This document shows, piece by piece, positions 7,642 through 16,003 of a DNA stretch of 64,000 nt (positions are counted from its first letter, which is position 1; each line of letters starts with the position of its first letter). The DNA comes from Mucilaginibacter gossypiicola (lineage in GTDB: Bacteria > Bacteroidota > Bacteroidia > Sphingobacteriales > Sphingobacteriaceae). Below the pieces are notes generated by a model that worked only from the letters and a program-made list of their open reading frames with translations, was not told where the DNA came from and did no database searches. A program made the translations under genes and the position numbers. The stretch is taken from positions 124,001 through 188,000 of the forward strand of contig NZ_FOCL01000006.1 in NCBI RefSeq assembly GCF_900110105.1. Reading direction: 5' to 3'.

Positions 7642-9078
7642 TTAAAATTCTGCGTTCTTAGGGAACCTTGGGAAAGGGATCACATCGCGGATGTTGCCCA
7701 TACCCGTAACAAACAGTACCAAACGCTCAAATCCTAAACCAAAGCCGGCATGCGGACAAGAGCCGAAGCGGCGGGTATCCAGGTACCACCAAAGTTCTTC
7801 GGTTGGGATGCCCATTTCGTTCATGCGTTGTTCAAGCTTGTCTAAACGCTCTTCACGTTGAGATCCACCCACAATTTCACCGATACCAGGGAACAGGATG
7901 TCCATGGCGCGTACGGTTTTACCGTCGTCATTTTGGCGCATGTAAAATGCTTTGATCTCTTTAGGGTAATCTGTCAGGATCACCGGTTTTTTGAAGTGTT
8001 TCTCAACCAGATAACGCTCATGCTCGCTTTGTAAATCGGTACCCCAGCCTTCAACAGGATAAGCAAATTTTTTCTTTTTGTTTGGGGTCGATTCTTTCAG
8101 AATGTCGATAGCCTCGGTATAAGTAAGGCGCTCGAAATCATTATTTAAGCAAAACTGCAGTTTTTCGAGCAGTGTCATTTCCGAACGCTCGTTTTGCGGT
8201 TTGGTTTTTTCTTCCTCGGTTAAGCGCTGGGTTAAAAACTCAATATCGTCGGCGTTTTTATCCAATGCGTATTTGATCACGTATTTCAGCATGTCCTCGG
8301 CAAGGTCCATGTTGTCAACCAGATCGTTAAACGCTACTTCGGGCTCGATCATCCAAAACTCGGCCAGGTGGCGGGTAGTGTTTGAATTTTCGGCACGGAA
8401 CGTTGGGCCGAAGGTATAAATATCGCTCAGGGCCATAGCGCCAAGTTCGCCTTCCAGCTGGCCGGATACGGTTAAGTTGGTAGCACGGCCAAAAAAGTCT
8501 TGTTTGAAATCGATCTCGCCGGTTTCAGTTTTCGGGATGTTATCCAAATCGAAGTTGGTAACGTGAAACGTTTCGCCCGCACCTTCCGCATCTGAAGCGG
8601 TAATTACAGGTGTATGCAGGTAAACAAAACCGCGCTCCTGGAAAAACTGGTGTACCGCAAATGCCAGGCTGTTACGTACCCTGAAAATAGCGCCGAAAGT
8701 GCTGGTGCGGAAACGCAGGTGAGCGTTCTCCCTCAAAAACTCAAGGCTATGTTTTTTAGGCTGGATAGGATATTTTTCAGGATCACTATCGCCTAAAATC
8801 TCAATTTCAGTAGCAACAACCTCAACAGTTTGGCCTTTACCTAAAGATGCGATGAGCTTACCTTCAACGCTTAATGCTGCACCAACGGTGATGCGTTTAA
8901 GTAAAGCAGGATCGGTATTTTCAAAATCGACAACGATTTGGATATTATTATTAGTTGAGCCATCATTCAAAGCAATAAAACGATTTGAACGGAATGCACG
9001 CACCCATCCTTTAACTGTTACATCAATTTCGGTTTGCTGGCTTTGCAGCAATGCTTTGATCTTAGTTCGCTGACTCAT
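7642..9078 (-). CDS. asnS: Asparaginyl-tRNA synthetase
   Basis: Charges tRNA-Asn with asparagine. Class II synthetase: N-terminal OB-fold anticodon-binding domain (GWVRAFRSNRFIALNDG near residues 24-42), catalytic core with motif 2 region (FRAENSNTTRHLAEFWMIEPE) and motif 3 (GFGLGFERL) near the C-terminus. The Asn rather than Asp identity follows from the IQIVVDFE strand and overall match to bacterial AsnRS. The frame is open to 9141, but the conserved sequence starts at MSQRTKIKAL (9078) and the extra residues overlap the promoter, so I use 9078 (478 residues). Confidence 0.96.
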   Translation of the reverse strand: MSQRTKIKALLQSQQTEIDVTVKGWVRAFRSNRFIALNDGSTNNNIQIVVDFENTDPALLKRITVGAALSVEGKLIASLGKGQTVEVVATEIEILGDSDPEKYPIQPKKHSLEFLRENAHLRFRTSTFGAIFRVRNSLAFAVHQFFQERGFVYLHTPVITASDAEGAGETFHVTNFDLDNIPKTETGEIDFKQDFFGRATNLTVSGQLEGELGAMALSDIYTFGPTFRAENSNTTRHLAEFWMIEPEVAFNDLVDNMDLAEDMLKYVIKYALDKNADDIEFLTQRLTEEEKTKPQNERSEMTLLEKLQFCLNNDFERLTYTEAIDILKESTPNKKKKFAYPVEGWGTDLQSEHERYLVEKHFKKPVILTDYPKEIKAFYMRQNDDGKTVRAMDILFPGIGEIVGGSQREERLDKLEQRMNEMGIPTEELWWYLDTRRFGSCPHAGFGLGFERLVLFVTGMGNIRDVIPFPRFPKNAEF

Positions 9079-9119
9079 AAATTGTAATTCTGTATAAAAC
9101 TGTATAATTTTTAGAGTCG

Positions 9120-9127
9120 CAAAAATA
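9120..9127 (-). promoter_or_regulatory. Candidate -7 box for asnS
   Basis: TATTTTTG on the minus strand matches TAnnTTTG and lies about 42 bp upstream of the chosen start. The -33 element is not convincing. Confidence 0.4.
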
Positions 9128-9244
9128 CAATTAATTATCAAAGCACACTTTGAAACATCAGCTAAAAAACATCAACCGGTTAGTATGGACGGGAAATATC
9201 GGAAGGAGGGGGGAGTGAGAAAAGTGAAAATCTGTATAAAAACA

Positions 9245-9278
9245 TAGCCGGGAACATGCGGTGTTCCCGGCTATAGCT
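9245..9278. terminator. Bidirectional hairpin terminator after the small lipoprotein gene
   Basis: TAGCCGGGAACA (9245-9256) pairs perfectly with TGTTCCCGGCTA (9262-9273) around a five-base loop. T-rich tracts lie on both strands. It is 15 bp past the stop codon of the minus-strand gene at 9288. Confidence 0.85.
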
Positions 9279-9287
9279 TTTTGACGC

Positions 9288-9494
9288 TTACTTGTTTGTA
9301 ACCATGATGGTGTCACGGATAACTCTGTTCGTCGTTGCGCCGCCAACCATAATTGTGTCTTTACCTTTGTTAACCGATTGGTTAAGGATGCTTTTTTTAG
9401 TGACGCTATCCTGTTTAGGTGCTACGCCATTTTTCTGACAACCTGCAAATAACAATAATGATAATGCGGCAGCGGTAAATAAAACTTTTTTCAT
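9288..9494 (-). CDS. Small lipoprotein, function unknown
   Basis: A 68-residue protein with a clear lipoprotein signal: K2-K3, a hydrophobic core and the lipobox LFAGC with Cys19 as the lipidated residue. The mature part (about 50 residues) is polar, with a repeated phrase DTIMVGG / DTIMVTN near the end, and has no recognisable domain. A strong terminator follows it directly, so it is a single-gene unit, which supports it being real despite its size. Likely in the outer or inner membrane; function unknown. Confidence 0.72.
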   Translation of the reverse strand: MKKVLFTAAALSLLLFAGCQKNGVAPKQDSVTKKSILNQSVNKGKDTIMVGGATTNRVIRDTIMVTNK

Positions 9495-9541
9495 AATGCT
9501 AAATTTACAACTAATACGAATAATATATAAACTTGTTACAA

Positions 9542-10033
9542 TTAATATTTTAGCTTGACTTTAAACTTGCCCTCGCTGAAAGAAACCTTATCCGGGTGGC
9601 TCCCGACAGGGCTATCGCTCGCTTTCAGAAATCTGAGCTCAAAAAAGCCCTGTAGTATTTTATCGGTCTGGTTGTATGAAATAATAGTTGCCGAACTAAG
9701 GTGGGTTGGATCAGGAGCGTATTTACCGGTTAGGATATTGTTTTTTGTTATACGGTAATAGTTTTCGTTTGCTTTGAGGGTGTAATATCCAACGCCATCA
9801 AACACAATTTTAAAACCAACCTGCTCTTCTTCGCCCGCGATGTTACTTTTGGCCGATACGGTAATAGTATCGCCCAATATATTTGACCCCGAGGGATCGG
9901 CCTCCCATTTGATATTGTTTTTTTGCGCGATTATAAAATCAGGAGCAACCTGGATATTGCAGCACTCCTTCTTTTTGCAGGCCGAAAAAAGCAAGGTCAC
10001 GGCAATGGCTAACATAAATCCGGGATATTTCAT
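9542..10033 (-). CDS. Lipoprotein, function unknown
   Basis: A 163-residue protein with a lipoprotein signal ending in LFSAC (Cys19), then a charged Lys cluster and a Cys pair (KKKECCN). The rest is predicted beta-rich, with alternating strands such as EEQVGFKIVFDGVGYYTLKA and a closing FKVKLKY, suggesting a small beta-sandwich. I do not recognise the family. It is 47 bp upstream of the smaller lipoprotein in the same direction, so the two may share a transcript, and it diverges from the EamA transporter gene. Confidence 0.75.
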   Translation of the reverse strand: MKYPGFMLAIAVTLLFSACKKKECCNIQVAPDFIIAQKNNIKWEADPSGSNILGDTITVSAKSNIAGEEEQVGFKIVFDGVGYYTLKANENYYRITKNNILTGKYAPDPTHLSSATIISYNQTDKILQGFFELRFLKASDSPVGSHPDKVSFSEGKFKVKLKY

Positions 10034-10144
10034 TGCTTCAGTGATTACAGGTTAAAAAATTGTACAGGTAATGTAAAGGTATTTAAAAGTAAGGCATATT
10101 ATGCAGGCTTTCAGTAAGTTTGCCGCTCATTTGATTTTTTGCCT

Positions 10145-11014
10145 ATGAACCCCAAATTGAGCCTTGTTATTGGCATCTTATGCATTTCCTTTTCGCCGAT
10201 ATTTGTAAAGCTCGCCGGGGTATCGCCTATTGGTTCGGCATTTTACAGGGTGTTTGTAGCCTGGGTTTGCCTTGCGCCATTTTGTATAATTAAAAAGAAA
10301 CTTAAGGTAGATCAAAAACAACTATTGGTATCAATAGCTGCAGGTATGGTTTTCGCCATGGATATTGCTGTTTGGAATATTTCATTGTTAAAAATCAGTG
10401 CCACTGTTTCAACGCTGATAGCCAATTTGGCACCGGTTTGGGTGGGCTTAATGAGTTTCCTGTTTTTAAGAAAACGGTCGGGCCTGTTATTCTGGATAGG
10501 CACGTTCATAGCCATCGCCGGTATGGTGATATTGGTAGGTTATGAGCATATATTACATATGGAACTTAATACGGGTATATTATTGGCCATGCTGGCCAGC
10601 TTTTTTTATGCCACCTACATCATGATCACTAAAAATATTATGGCCGGGATTGATGTGTTTAGTTTTATGTTTTACAGTATGCTAAGTGCCAGTATTTTTT
10701 TGCTGGTGATAAATGGATGCATGCATAATGATATTATTCATTTGTCATTAAAAGTATGGCTTTGTTTTATTGGTATGGGGCTTATTTGTCAGTTAGCAGG
10801 CTGGCTTACTATTAACTATTCGTTGCGCTATCTCGAATCAACCAAAGTATCTATCGCTTTATTGAGCCAAACAGTTTTTGCCGGGCTGCTTGCTGCATTT
10901 TTACTCCATGAGCGTTTGGGTTTTAATGAGATAGTGGGCAGCGCCATTGTTTTGGGCGGCATAGCGGTAACATTTTTAAAGCCACGGAGTCGAAAGGCAG
11001 AAGTTGTGGTTTAA
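10145..11014 (+). CDS. EamA/DMT-superfamily drug/metabolite exporter
   Basis: Inner-membrane transporter of the drug/metabolite superfamily with two tandem EamA repeats (about residues 5-138 and 146-280), each of five hydrophobic helices. Typical repeat endings are visible (SLLKISATVSTLIANLAPVW in repeat 1 and a SIALLSQTVFAGLLAAFLL segment in repeat 2). The substrate cannot be inferred. The frame can be extended to a TTG at 10139, but the ATG at 10145 gives the natural start (290 residues). It is followed after 12 bp by a small membrane protein gene, likely co-transcribed. Confidence 0.88.
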   Translation: MNPKLSLVIGILCISFSPIFVKLAGVSPIGSAFYRVFVAWVCLAPFCIIKKKLKVDQKQLLVSIAAGMVFAMDIAVWNISLLKISATVSTLIANLAPVWVGLMSFLFLRKRSGLLFWIGTFIAIAGMVILVGYEHILHMELNTGILLAMLASFFYATYIMITKNIMAGIDVFSFMFYSMLSASIFLLVINGCMHNDIIHLSLKVWLCFIGMGLICQLAGWLTINYSLRYLESTKVSIALLSQTVFAGLLAAFLLHERLGFNEIVGSAIVLGGIAVTFLKPRSRKAEVVV

Positions 11015-11026
11015 CCTTATACCTAA

Positions 11027-11512
11027 ATGAACTTTTACCCTTATCACAATTTTAGCATTATCAGTCCACTCCCGCCGGAGGTAACCGAAGCGCGACTACT
11101 TGGCCTTATTACATCTAAATATATCCCTCCAAAAACGGTAAAACAATCTGATTTTGAGGGGGCCGTAATAAACGGACGATTTGAGCTGGCAACACGAATT
11201 AGAGGCAGGGAAATCTATGCATCAGCTTTGAAGGGTTATATACTATCAATCGAAAGTGGAAGTAAGGTGGTGGTGAAAATTTATCCGCCAACTTATAACA
11301 TAATTCCTGCTTTGATTTTCTTTGGTTTGGAGTTTTTACTTCTTTATATAGCATTTAGTGGAGGTGATCATAGCGTTCCTTATTGGGTGCCCGTAATTAT
11401 AGCTTTGTTTGGATATTTTCTGCTTGTGGTATTTGTAAAATATGAAACAGGTATTTACAGGCGTGTATTGCTGAAAACACTTAACGGTAAGCTTGCCTCA
11501 AAAAACGATTGA
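11027..11512 (+). CDS. Two-helix membrane protein, function unknown
   Basis: 161 residues. About 95 residues of soluble N-terminal domain (predicted mixed beta strands, with SIISPLPPEVTEARL near the start) are followed by two hydrophobic segments (about residues 96-113 and 121-138, IPALIFFGLEFLLLYIAF and VPVIIALFGYFLLVVFV) and a short basic tail. No signal peptide. The organisation of a soluble domain ahead of a helical hairpin is common in small uncharacterised Bacteroidota proteins; I do not recognise a named domain. It follows the EamA gene by 12 bp, so it is likely in the same transcript. Confidence 0.7.
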   Translation: MNFYPYHNFSIISPLPPEVTEARLLGLITSKYIPPKTVKQSDFEGAVINGRFELATRIRGREIYASALKGYILSIESGSKVVVKIYPPTYNIIPALIFFGLEFLLLYIAFSGGDHSVPYWVPVIIALFGYFLLVVFVKYETGIYRRVLLKTLNGKLASKND

Positions 11513-11586
11513 ATTTTAAACTATTCGTTACCAGATAAAAGCGTATTTTAACGTTTCTGAATTAAGGGCGGCAACCGATCTTTGCC

Positions 11587-11594
11587 TACATTTG
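11587..11594 (+). promoter_or_regulatory. Candidate -7 box for dnaG
   Basis: TACATTTG matches TAnnTTTG and ends 12 bp before the dnaG ATG, implying a leader of only a few nucleotides. Confidence 0.4.
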
Positions 11595-11606
11595 CATTTT
11601 TAACGC

Positions 11607-13550
11607 ATGATCCAAAAATCCACTATCGACCGTATTATGGAAGCCACCGACATTGTGGAGGTGATAGGGGAATTTGTGCAGTTAAAAAAACGAGGGGCCA
11701 ACTATGTAGGCCTTTCGCCTTTTGCTAATGAGCGTACCCCATCATTCACGGTGTCGCCGGCTAAAGGTATCTTTAAAGATTTCTCAACGGGAAAAGGCGG
11801 TTCGGCGGTTACATTTTTGATGGAACTGGAAAAGTTCAGCTATCCCGAGGCCCTGAAATGGTTGGCTAAAAAGTACGGCATCGAGGTTGAAGAAACCGTT
11901 GAGGCTCCCGAAAACCGTGAGGAGGAGCTTCGTCGGGAAAGCCTCATGATCGTATCGGCCTTTGCCGCTAAGTTTTTCCATGAAACCATGCTCGAAACCG
12001 AAGAGGGGCAAAGTATTGGCTTAAGTTACTTTAAAGAACGGGGTTTTACTGCCGAAACCATCAAAAAATTTGAGTTAGGCTATTCGCCCGATCAATGGGA
12101 AGCTTTTACCGGTGCTGCTATCAGAAACGGTTATAAAGAGCCATTTTTGGTTGAAAGCGGCCTGTCGGTAAAGCGGGATAATGGTGCGCTGTATGATAGG
12201 TACCGCGGCCGGGTAATGTTCCCGATCCATAGCTTTACAGGCAGGGTAATAGGCTTTGGTGGCCGTACGCTAAAGAAAGATAAGAACGTAGCCAAGTACG
12301 TTAACTCGCCCGAGTCTGAGATTTACCATAAATCAAACGTACTTTACGGGCTTTATTTTGCAAAAAAGGCTATCCGCGAGCAGGATAACTGCTACCTGGT
12401 AGAAGGCTATGCCGACGTACTTTCGGTACACCAGGCCGGGGTTGAAAATGTGGTGGCTTCATCAGGCACCTCGCTTACTACCGAGCAGATCAAGCTAATT
12501 GCCCGTTTTACCAAAAACATCACCATATTATATGATGGCGACGCCGCCGGTATCAAAGCCTCGCTGCGTGGTTTGGATATGATCCTGGAAGAAGGGCTTA
12601 ACGTAAAAGTAGTGCTGTTCCCGGATGGACATGATCCGGATTCGTTTGTACAGTCAAAAGGATCAAGCGCTTTCAAAAAGCATATCGAGGAAAATAAAAA
12701 GGACTTTATCCTCTATAAAACCCAGATCCTGCTTAAGGAAGTTGGCAACGATCCTATCAAGAAAGCTGACGTGATCCGCGAAGTGGTTGAAAGCATCGCC
12801 AAGATCCCGGATAGCATTAAAGCTTCGGTATTTATAAAAGAGTGTAGCGGTTTATTACAGATAGATGAGCGCGCCCTTTTATCCGAGCTTAATAAAATGC
12901 GCACGGCTAAAGCCAAAAAAGAGGAGCAACAGCGTCAGCAGCAAAACAACAGGTTTGCGGAAATGCCCGATGAACCTCACTTTTTTGATGAGCCGATAGA
13001 ACCGGAACCTCAGGTTGCCAAGGACGACGCTTTTCAGGAGAAAGAAATTGTGCGTTTATTGCTGCATTACGGAAGTCGTATGATTGACTGGGACGGCATT
13101 GCCAATACCTATATAGGCCCGTTCATTATAGCCGAGCTTAGCGATGTTACCTTTGATCACCCGGTTTGTAAGCAGATTACCGAAATTTACCGCCGTGAAG
13201 TGGAAAACGGTGTACTGCCGGATGAGGCTTATTTTATTCACCATAAGGATAAATCCATCGTTGATTTAACCATTAACATGCTGGCCAGTAAGTATTCGCT
13301 CAGCGAAAACTGGTACGAAATGCACAAGATCACGGTGAACGATGAGCAGGTAAATATGAAAGCTACTATCCTCGGTGCTATCTTTCACCTTAAAAAGCAT
13401 AAGGTTGGTAAAATGCTGGAAGACCTGCGCTCCCAGCTTCAAAAAGCTGATACCGAGGCCGACCAGGAAATATTGCTTAACCAATATATGCGCATGAAAA
13501 AGGTGGAAAAATCCATATCCGACTTTTTGGGTTCCGTAATTATAAAATAA
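11607..13550 (+). CDS. dnaG: DNA primase, with a zinc-ribbon lacking all metal ligands
   Basis: Synthesises RNA primers at the replication fork. Domains in order: N-terminal CHC2-type ribbon (about 1-100), DnaG catalytic core with TOPRIM (VEGYADV near 265 and YDGDAAG near 310), then a Gln-rich linker around 430-450 and a helical C-terminal DnaB-interaction domain. 647 residues is normal. The oddity is the ribbon: where the family has CPFHNE and CxxC, this protein has SPFANE (S37, A40) and KDFSTG (D58, T61), so all four zinc ligands are gone while flanking TPSFTVSPAKG is kept. The stop overlaps the next start by one base (TAATG). Confidence 0.95.
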   Translation: MIQKSTIDRIMEATDIVEVIGEFVQLKKRGANYVGLSPFANERTPSFTVSPAKGIFKDFSTGKGGSAVTFLMELEKFSYPEALKWLAKKYGIEVEETVEAPENREEELRRESLMIVSAFAAKFFHETMLETEEGQSIGLSYFKERGFTAETIKKFELGYSPDQWEAFTGAAIRNGYKEPFLVESGLSVKRDNGALYDRYRGRVMFPIHSFTGRVIGFGGRTLKKDKNVAKYVNSPESEIYHKSNVLYGLYFAKKAIREQDNCYLVEGYADVLSVHQAGVENVVASSGTSLTTEQIKLIARFTKNITILYDGDAAGIKASLRGLDMILEEGLNVKVVLFPDGHDPDSFVQSKGSSAFKKHIEENKKDFILYKTQILLKEVGNDPIKKADVIREVVESIAKIPDSIKASVFIKECSGLLQIDERALLSELNKMRTAKAKKEEQQRQQQNNRFAEMPDEPHFFDEPIEPEPQVAKDDAFQEKEIVRLLLHYGSRMIDWDGIANTYIGPFIIAELSDVTFDHPVCKQITEIYRREVENGVLPDEAYFIHHKDKSIVDLTINMLASKYSLSENWYEMHKITVNDEQVNMKATILGAIFHLKKHKVGKMLEDLRSQLQKADTEADQEILLNQYMRMKKVEKSISDFLGSVIIK

Positions 13551-13918
13551 TGGCCCAACACCTTGAACTTGGTCGCACCGGTGAAGCATTAGCTAAAACC
13601 CATCTTGAAAAGGCAGGCTACGAGATACTTGATGAAAACTGGACTTTCGGAAAAGCCGAAATAGATATTATTGCTTATAAAGACAAGGTTATTATATTTA
13701 CCGAAGTAAAAACCCGCACGGGCAATGGCTTTGGCGAACCGGAAGACTTTGTTGATAACCGTAAACAAAAACTCCTGGCCGAAGCTGCCGATGAATACAT
13801 TTACCTCATGAACCATCAGGGCGAAGTGAGGTTTGATATCATCGCCATTTTGTTTGACCGCGGCGGAAATTATATACTAAACCATATAGAAGATGCGTTT
13901 TGGCCTTCGGCCACATAA
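13550..13918 (+). CDS. YraN/UPF0102-family endonuclease-like protein
   Basis: A 122-residue UPF0102 protein with a PD-(D/E)XK-like nuclease core: the family opening LGRTGEALAKTHLEKAGYEIL, catalytic-type D in KAEIDIIA and ExK in FTEVKTR (about residues 47-62), and a closing RFDIIAI strand. Members resemble Holliday-junction resolvases, but the cellular role is not settled. Translation is probably coupled to dnaG through the one-base overlap, linking it to replication. Length and motifs are typical, with nothing degenerate. Confidence 0.9.
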   Translation: MAQHLELGRTGEALAKTHLEKAGYEILDENWTFGKAEIDIIAYKDKVIIFTEVKTRTGNGFGEPEDFVDNRKQKLLAEAADEYIYLMNHQGEVRFDIIAILFDRGGNYILNHIEDAFWPSAT

Positions 13919-13923
13919 CACTT

Positions 13924-15000
13924 ATGAATAACAATAAACTAAAGCTATTCTTTGCAGCCCTTGCCCTAACGGCTTTCGGCTGCAGCTGTAACCATAAACC
14001 TGATAGCTCAGCTACAGACTATACCATAACCCCCGATGCCGGGACCAACTACAAAGCCGGCGATAAAATTGATATTAAAGTAGGTTATCCCGCAGGCAGC
14101 AAAGTTGATTCGGTAGTTTACCTGCTCGATTCTGCAAAAATTGCTTCGAGTAAAGATACTGCCGGCATCAGCATTAAGACTGATACTATTGGTTTAGGCA
14201 TCAGGATGATTACGGCCAAAGTTTACGAAGCCGGTAAAAGCAATGAGGTAACAACAAACATCCTTTTACTGGCTGCAAAAGCCCCGGCCAGGTATACTTA
14301 TAAAGTAGAGAAGGTTTTTCCGCATGATACCGCTGCCTATACCGAAGGTTTACAATATACCGATGGCGTTTTATATGAAAGCCTTGGCGAAAAAGGACAT
14401 TCGTCCATTCGTAAAGTTGATTTAAATACAGGTAAGGTATTACAGGAAACCAAACTTGACACGCAATACTTTGGCGAAGGTCTTTCGGTTGTTGGCGATA
14501 AAGTAATACAACTTACTTATAGAGAAAAAGTAGGTTTTGTTTACGATAAAAATACCTTGAAGCTACTTAACAACTTCACCAACAATGTTGGCCCTGAAGG
14601 CTGGGGGATGTGTTATGACGGTAATAAGTTGTACATGGATGACAGTACCAACCGCCTTTGGTTTCTGGATAAGAACAACTACCGCCCGATAGGACACGTT
14701 GACGTATGCGACGATAAACAACAGATAGATTCGATAAACGAACTGGAATATATTAATGGTAAAATATACGCCAATGTTTATCAAACTGATAACATACTGG
14801 TGATCAATCCTAAAACCGGAGCGGTTGAGCAGGTGATTGATATGAAGGAGATTTACCCGGTAGCCAGCCGTCCGAAAGACAGGGATTGGGATAATAATGT
14901 ATTGAACGGAATAGCCTGGGATGCCAAAGGTCAGCGCCTGTTTGTTACCGGCAAAAAGTGGCCTCATTTGTATCAGGTTAAGTTTGTGCCGGTACCTTAA
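13924..15000 (+). CDS. Glutaminyl-peptide cyclotransferase-like lipoprotein
   Basis: Exported lipoprotein of the glutamine cyclotransferase family, a beta-propeller enzyme that forms N-terminal pyroglutamate in plants and some bacteria. Seen: the signal with lipobox TAFGC, an N-terminal Ig-like region of about 110 residues, then the propeller with family phrases YTEGLQY, GEGLSVVGDKVIQLTY, YDGNKLYMDDSTNRLWFLD, ELEYINGKIYANVY and LNGIAWD. The frame extends to a TTG at 13900, but the ATG at 13924 opens the signal peptide (358 residues). It starts 5 bp after yraN. The reaction is inferred from family only. Confidence 0.88.
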   Translation: MNNNKLKLFFAALALTAFGCSCNHKPDSSATDYTITPDAGTNYKAGDKIDIKVGYPAGSKVDSVVYLLDSAKIASSKDTAGISIKTDTIGLGIRMITAKVYEAGKSNEVTTNILLLAAKAPARYTYKVEKVFPHDTAAYTEGLQYTDGVLYESLGEKGHSSIRKVDLNTGKVLQETKLDTQYFGEGLSVVGDKVIQLTYREKVGFVYDKNTLKLLNNFTNNVGPEGWGMCYDGNKLYMDDSTNRLWFLDKNNYRPIGHVDVCDDKQQIDSINELEYINGKIYANVYQTDNILVINPKTGAVEQVIDMKEIYPVASRPKDRDWDNNVLNGIAWDAKGQRLFVTGKKWPHLYQVKFVPVP

Positions 15001-15053
15001 GCCCTGCCTTCTAACTCCCTGAACGGGGACGATTGTTTGAAGGAATATATTAT

Positions 15054-15092
15054 AAACAGTAATGGCCCGGAATTTCCGGGCCATTACTGTTT
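15054..15092. terminator. Perfect 39-bp palindrome, bidirectional terminator
   Basis: AAACAGTAATGGCCCGGAA and its exact reverse complement flank a single T. It lies between convergent genes, 53 bp past the cyclotransferase stop and touching the RAYT stop codon, so it could serve both. Confidence 0.85.
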
Positions 15093-15525
15093 AATTGTTA
15101 ATCAACTGCCAGCCGTACCTGTTCATAAACTCTTCAACTTCGTCGTTAAATGATTTCTTTTGATGATGATTTTCCTGGTTGTTGATATAACTTATAACTG
15201 CTGATACCTGTGATTCACTTACCGATACAGCAAAATAATCGTCTTGCCAACCGAAATGCTGGTCTATTAGCTGGGTTTTATTTATCCATAGAGATGATTC
15301 ACCTTTAATTAGCTGGCTTATTTTAGCGATACTTTGATCTTTGCCTAAAGAAATAAGGCAATGGATATGGTCAGTATATCCATTGATGGCCTGTAAGAAT
15401 ATTCCTTTCTCTTTGCAGTTCTTAATGATGTGTTTGTGTACCTCGTATCTTATACTTTGCGTAAGTAGGGGCTGCCTATCCTTAGTTGAAAATACTAAAT
15501 GGATCCAGATTTTTACAAATGACAT
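15091..15525 (-). CDS. REP-associated tyrosine transposase (RAYT), IS200-like Y1 HUH
   Basis: A 144-residue HUH single-strand endonuclease of the IS200/IS605-TnpA/RAYT superfamily. Seen: the HUH pair H53-I-H55 in TDHIHCLI, a candidate nucleophile Y113 in SYINNQENHH, the IKGESSLWIN helix and the WQDDYFAVSVS strand. The frame is intact. There is no tnpB and I see no IS200-type end structures tightly bracketing the gene. Instead the 5' flank (15564-15873) holds palindromes CCGTTGGTTNNAACCAACGG, which recur at 48.4 kb, the arrangement expected of a domesticated RAYT and its REP sequences rather than a simple IS. Confidence 0.85.
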   Translation of the reverse strand: MSFVKIWIHLVFSTKDRQPLLTQSIRYEVHKHIIKNCKEKGIFLQAINGYTDHIHCLISLGKDQSIAKISQLIKGESSLWINKTQLIDQHFGWQDDYFAVSVSESQVSAVISYINNQENHHQKKSFNDEVEEFMNRYGWQLINN

Positions 15526-15563
15526 AGTTTAGGAAGTAGTTCTTGTCCTAAAGGTATGGTTTA

Positions 15564-15625
15564 TTTTGGCTAAAGCCATCGTATTGCTGTTGATCTTGTC
15601 CGTTGGTTAAAACCAACGGCAATGA
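15564..15625. repeat. REP-like element A1
   Basis: Contains TTGGCTAAAGCCA (15566-15578), a 21-bp spacer, then the perfect palindrome CCGTTGGTTAAAACCAACGG (15600-15619) followed by CAATGAT. It lies 39 bp upstream of the RAYT start codon. Confidence 0.85.
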
Positions 15626-15670
15626 TGAGGGAAGTTAATTAGTTTTTTCAGTTCGGAAGGTATGGTGTAT

Positions 15671-15732
15671 TGGGACTGGAGTCATAGTATTGCGTTTGAT
15701 CTCATCTGTCAGTTAAAACCAACGGCTATGAT
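15671..15732. repeat. REP-like element A2 (degenerate)
   Basis: Same layout and orientation as A1 with many substitutions: GGACTGGAGTCAT in place of the first hairpin, and CAGTTAAAACCAACGGC with only the right arm intact. It looks like a decayed tandem copy of A1, about 107 bp away. Confidence 0.65.
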
Positions 15733-15812
15733 CGGGAATTTTAAAATAAGCCTCTTCTATTTACCCGCTTTTGATTTATGCAAAATGTGAAGCTGATTAT
15801 TAAGCATTAAAA

Positions 15813-15873
15813 TTCATTGCCGTTGGTTTTAACCAACGGAACAAAAGGAGATTGCAAATCGGCTTTAGCCGAA
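15813..15873. repeat. REP-like element A3, inverted
   Basis: Opposite orientation to A1: ATTGCCGTTGG, palindrome CCGTTGGTTTTAACCAACGG (15820-15839), spacer, then the second hairpin TCGGCTTTAGCCGA (15859-15872). Confidence 0.85.
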
Positions 15874-16003
15874 ATCTTAATCAGAAGGTTTACACTACGG
15901 AAAAGGTCATGAAGCTGTTGCTTAACAAATAATTATTCTTTGATTTTATATCTAAATAATATCTTTAAACCAGTTAATTTATTCCTAACCTAATCATTTA
16001 AAC

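Noticed and set aside
9158..9346. Minus-strand frame of 62 codons after the small lipoprotein gene
   Set aside because: Overlaps the lipoprotein and its terminator hairpin; composition is not protein-like.
15091..15525. A complete IS200 insertion sequence
   Set aside because: I could not find the subterminal hairpins and cleavage motifs tightly bracketing the gene; dispersed REP-like palindromes fit a RAYT instead.
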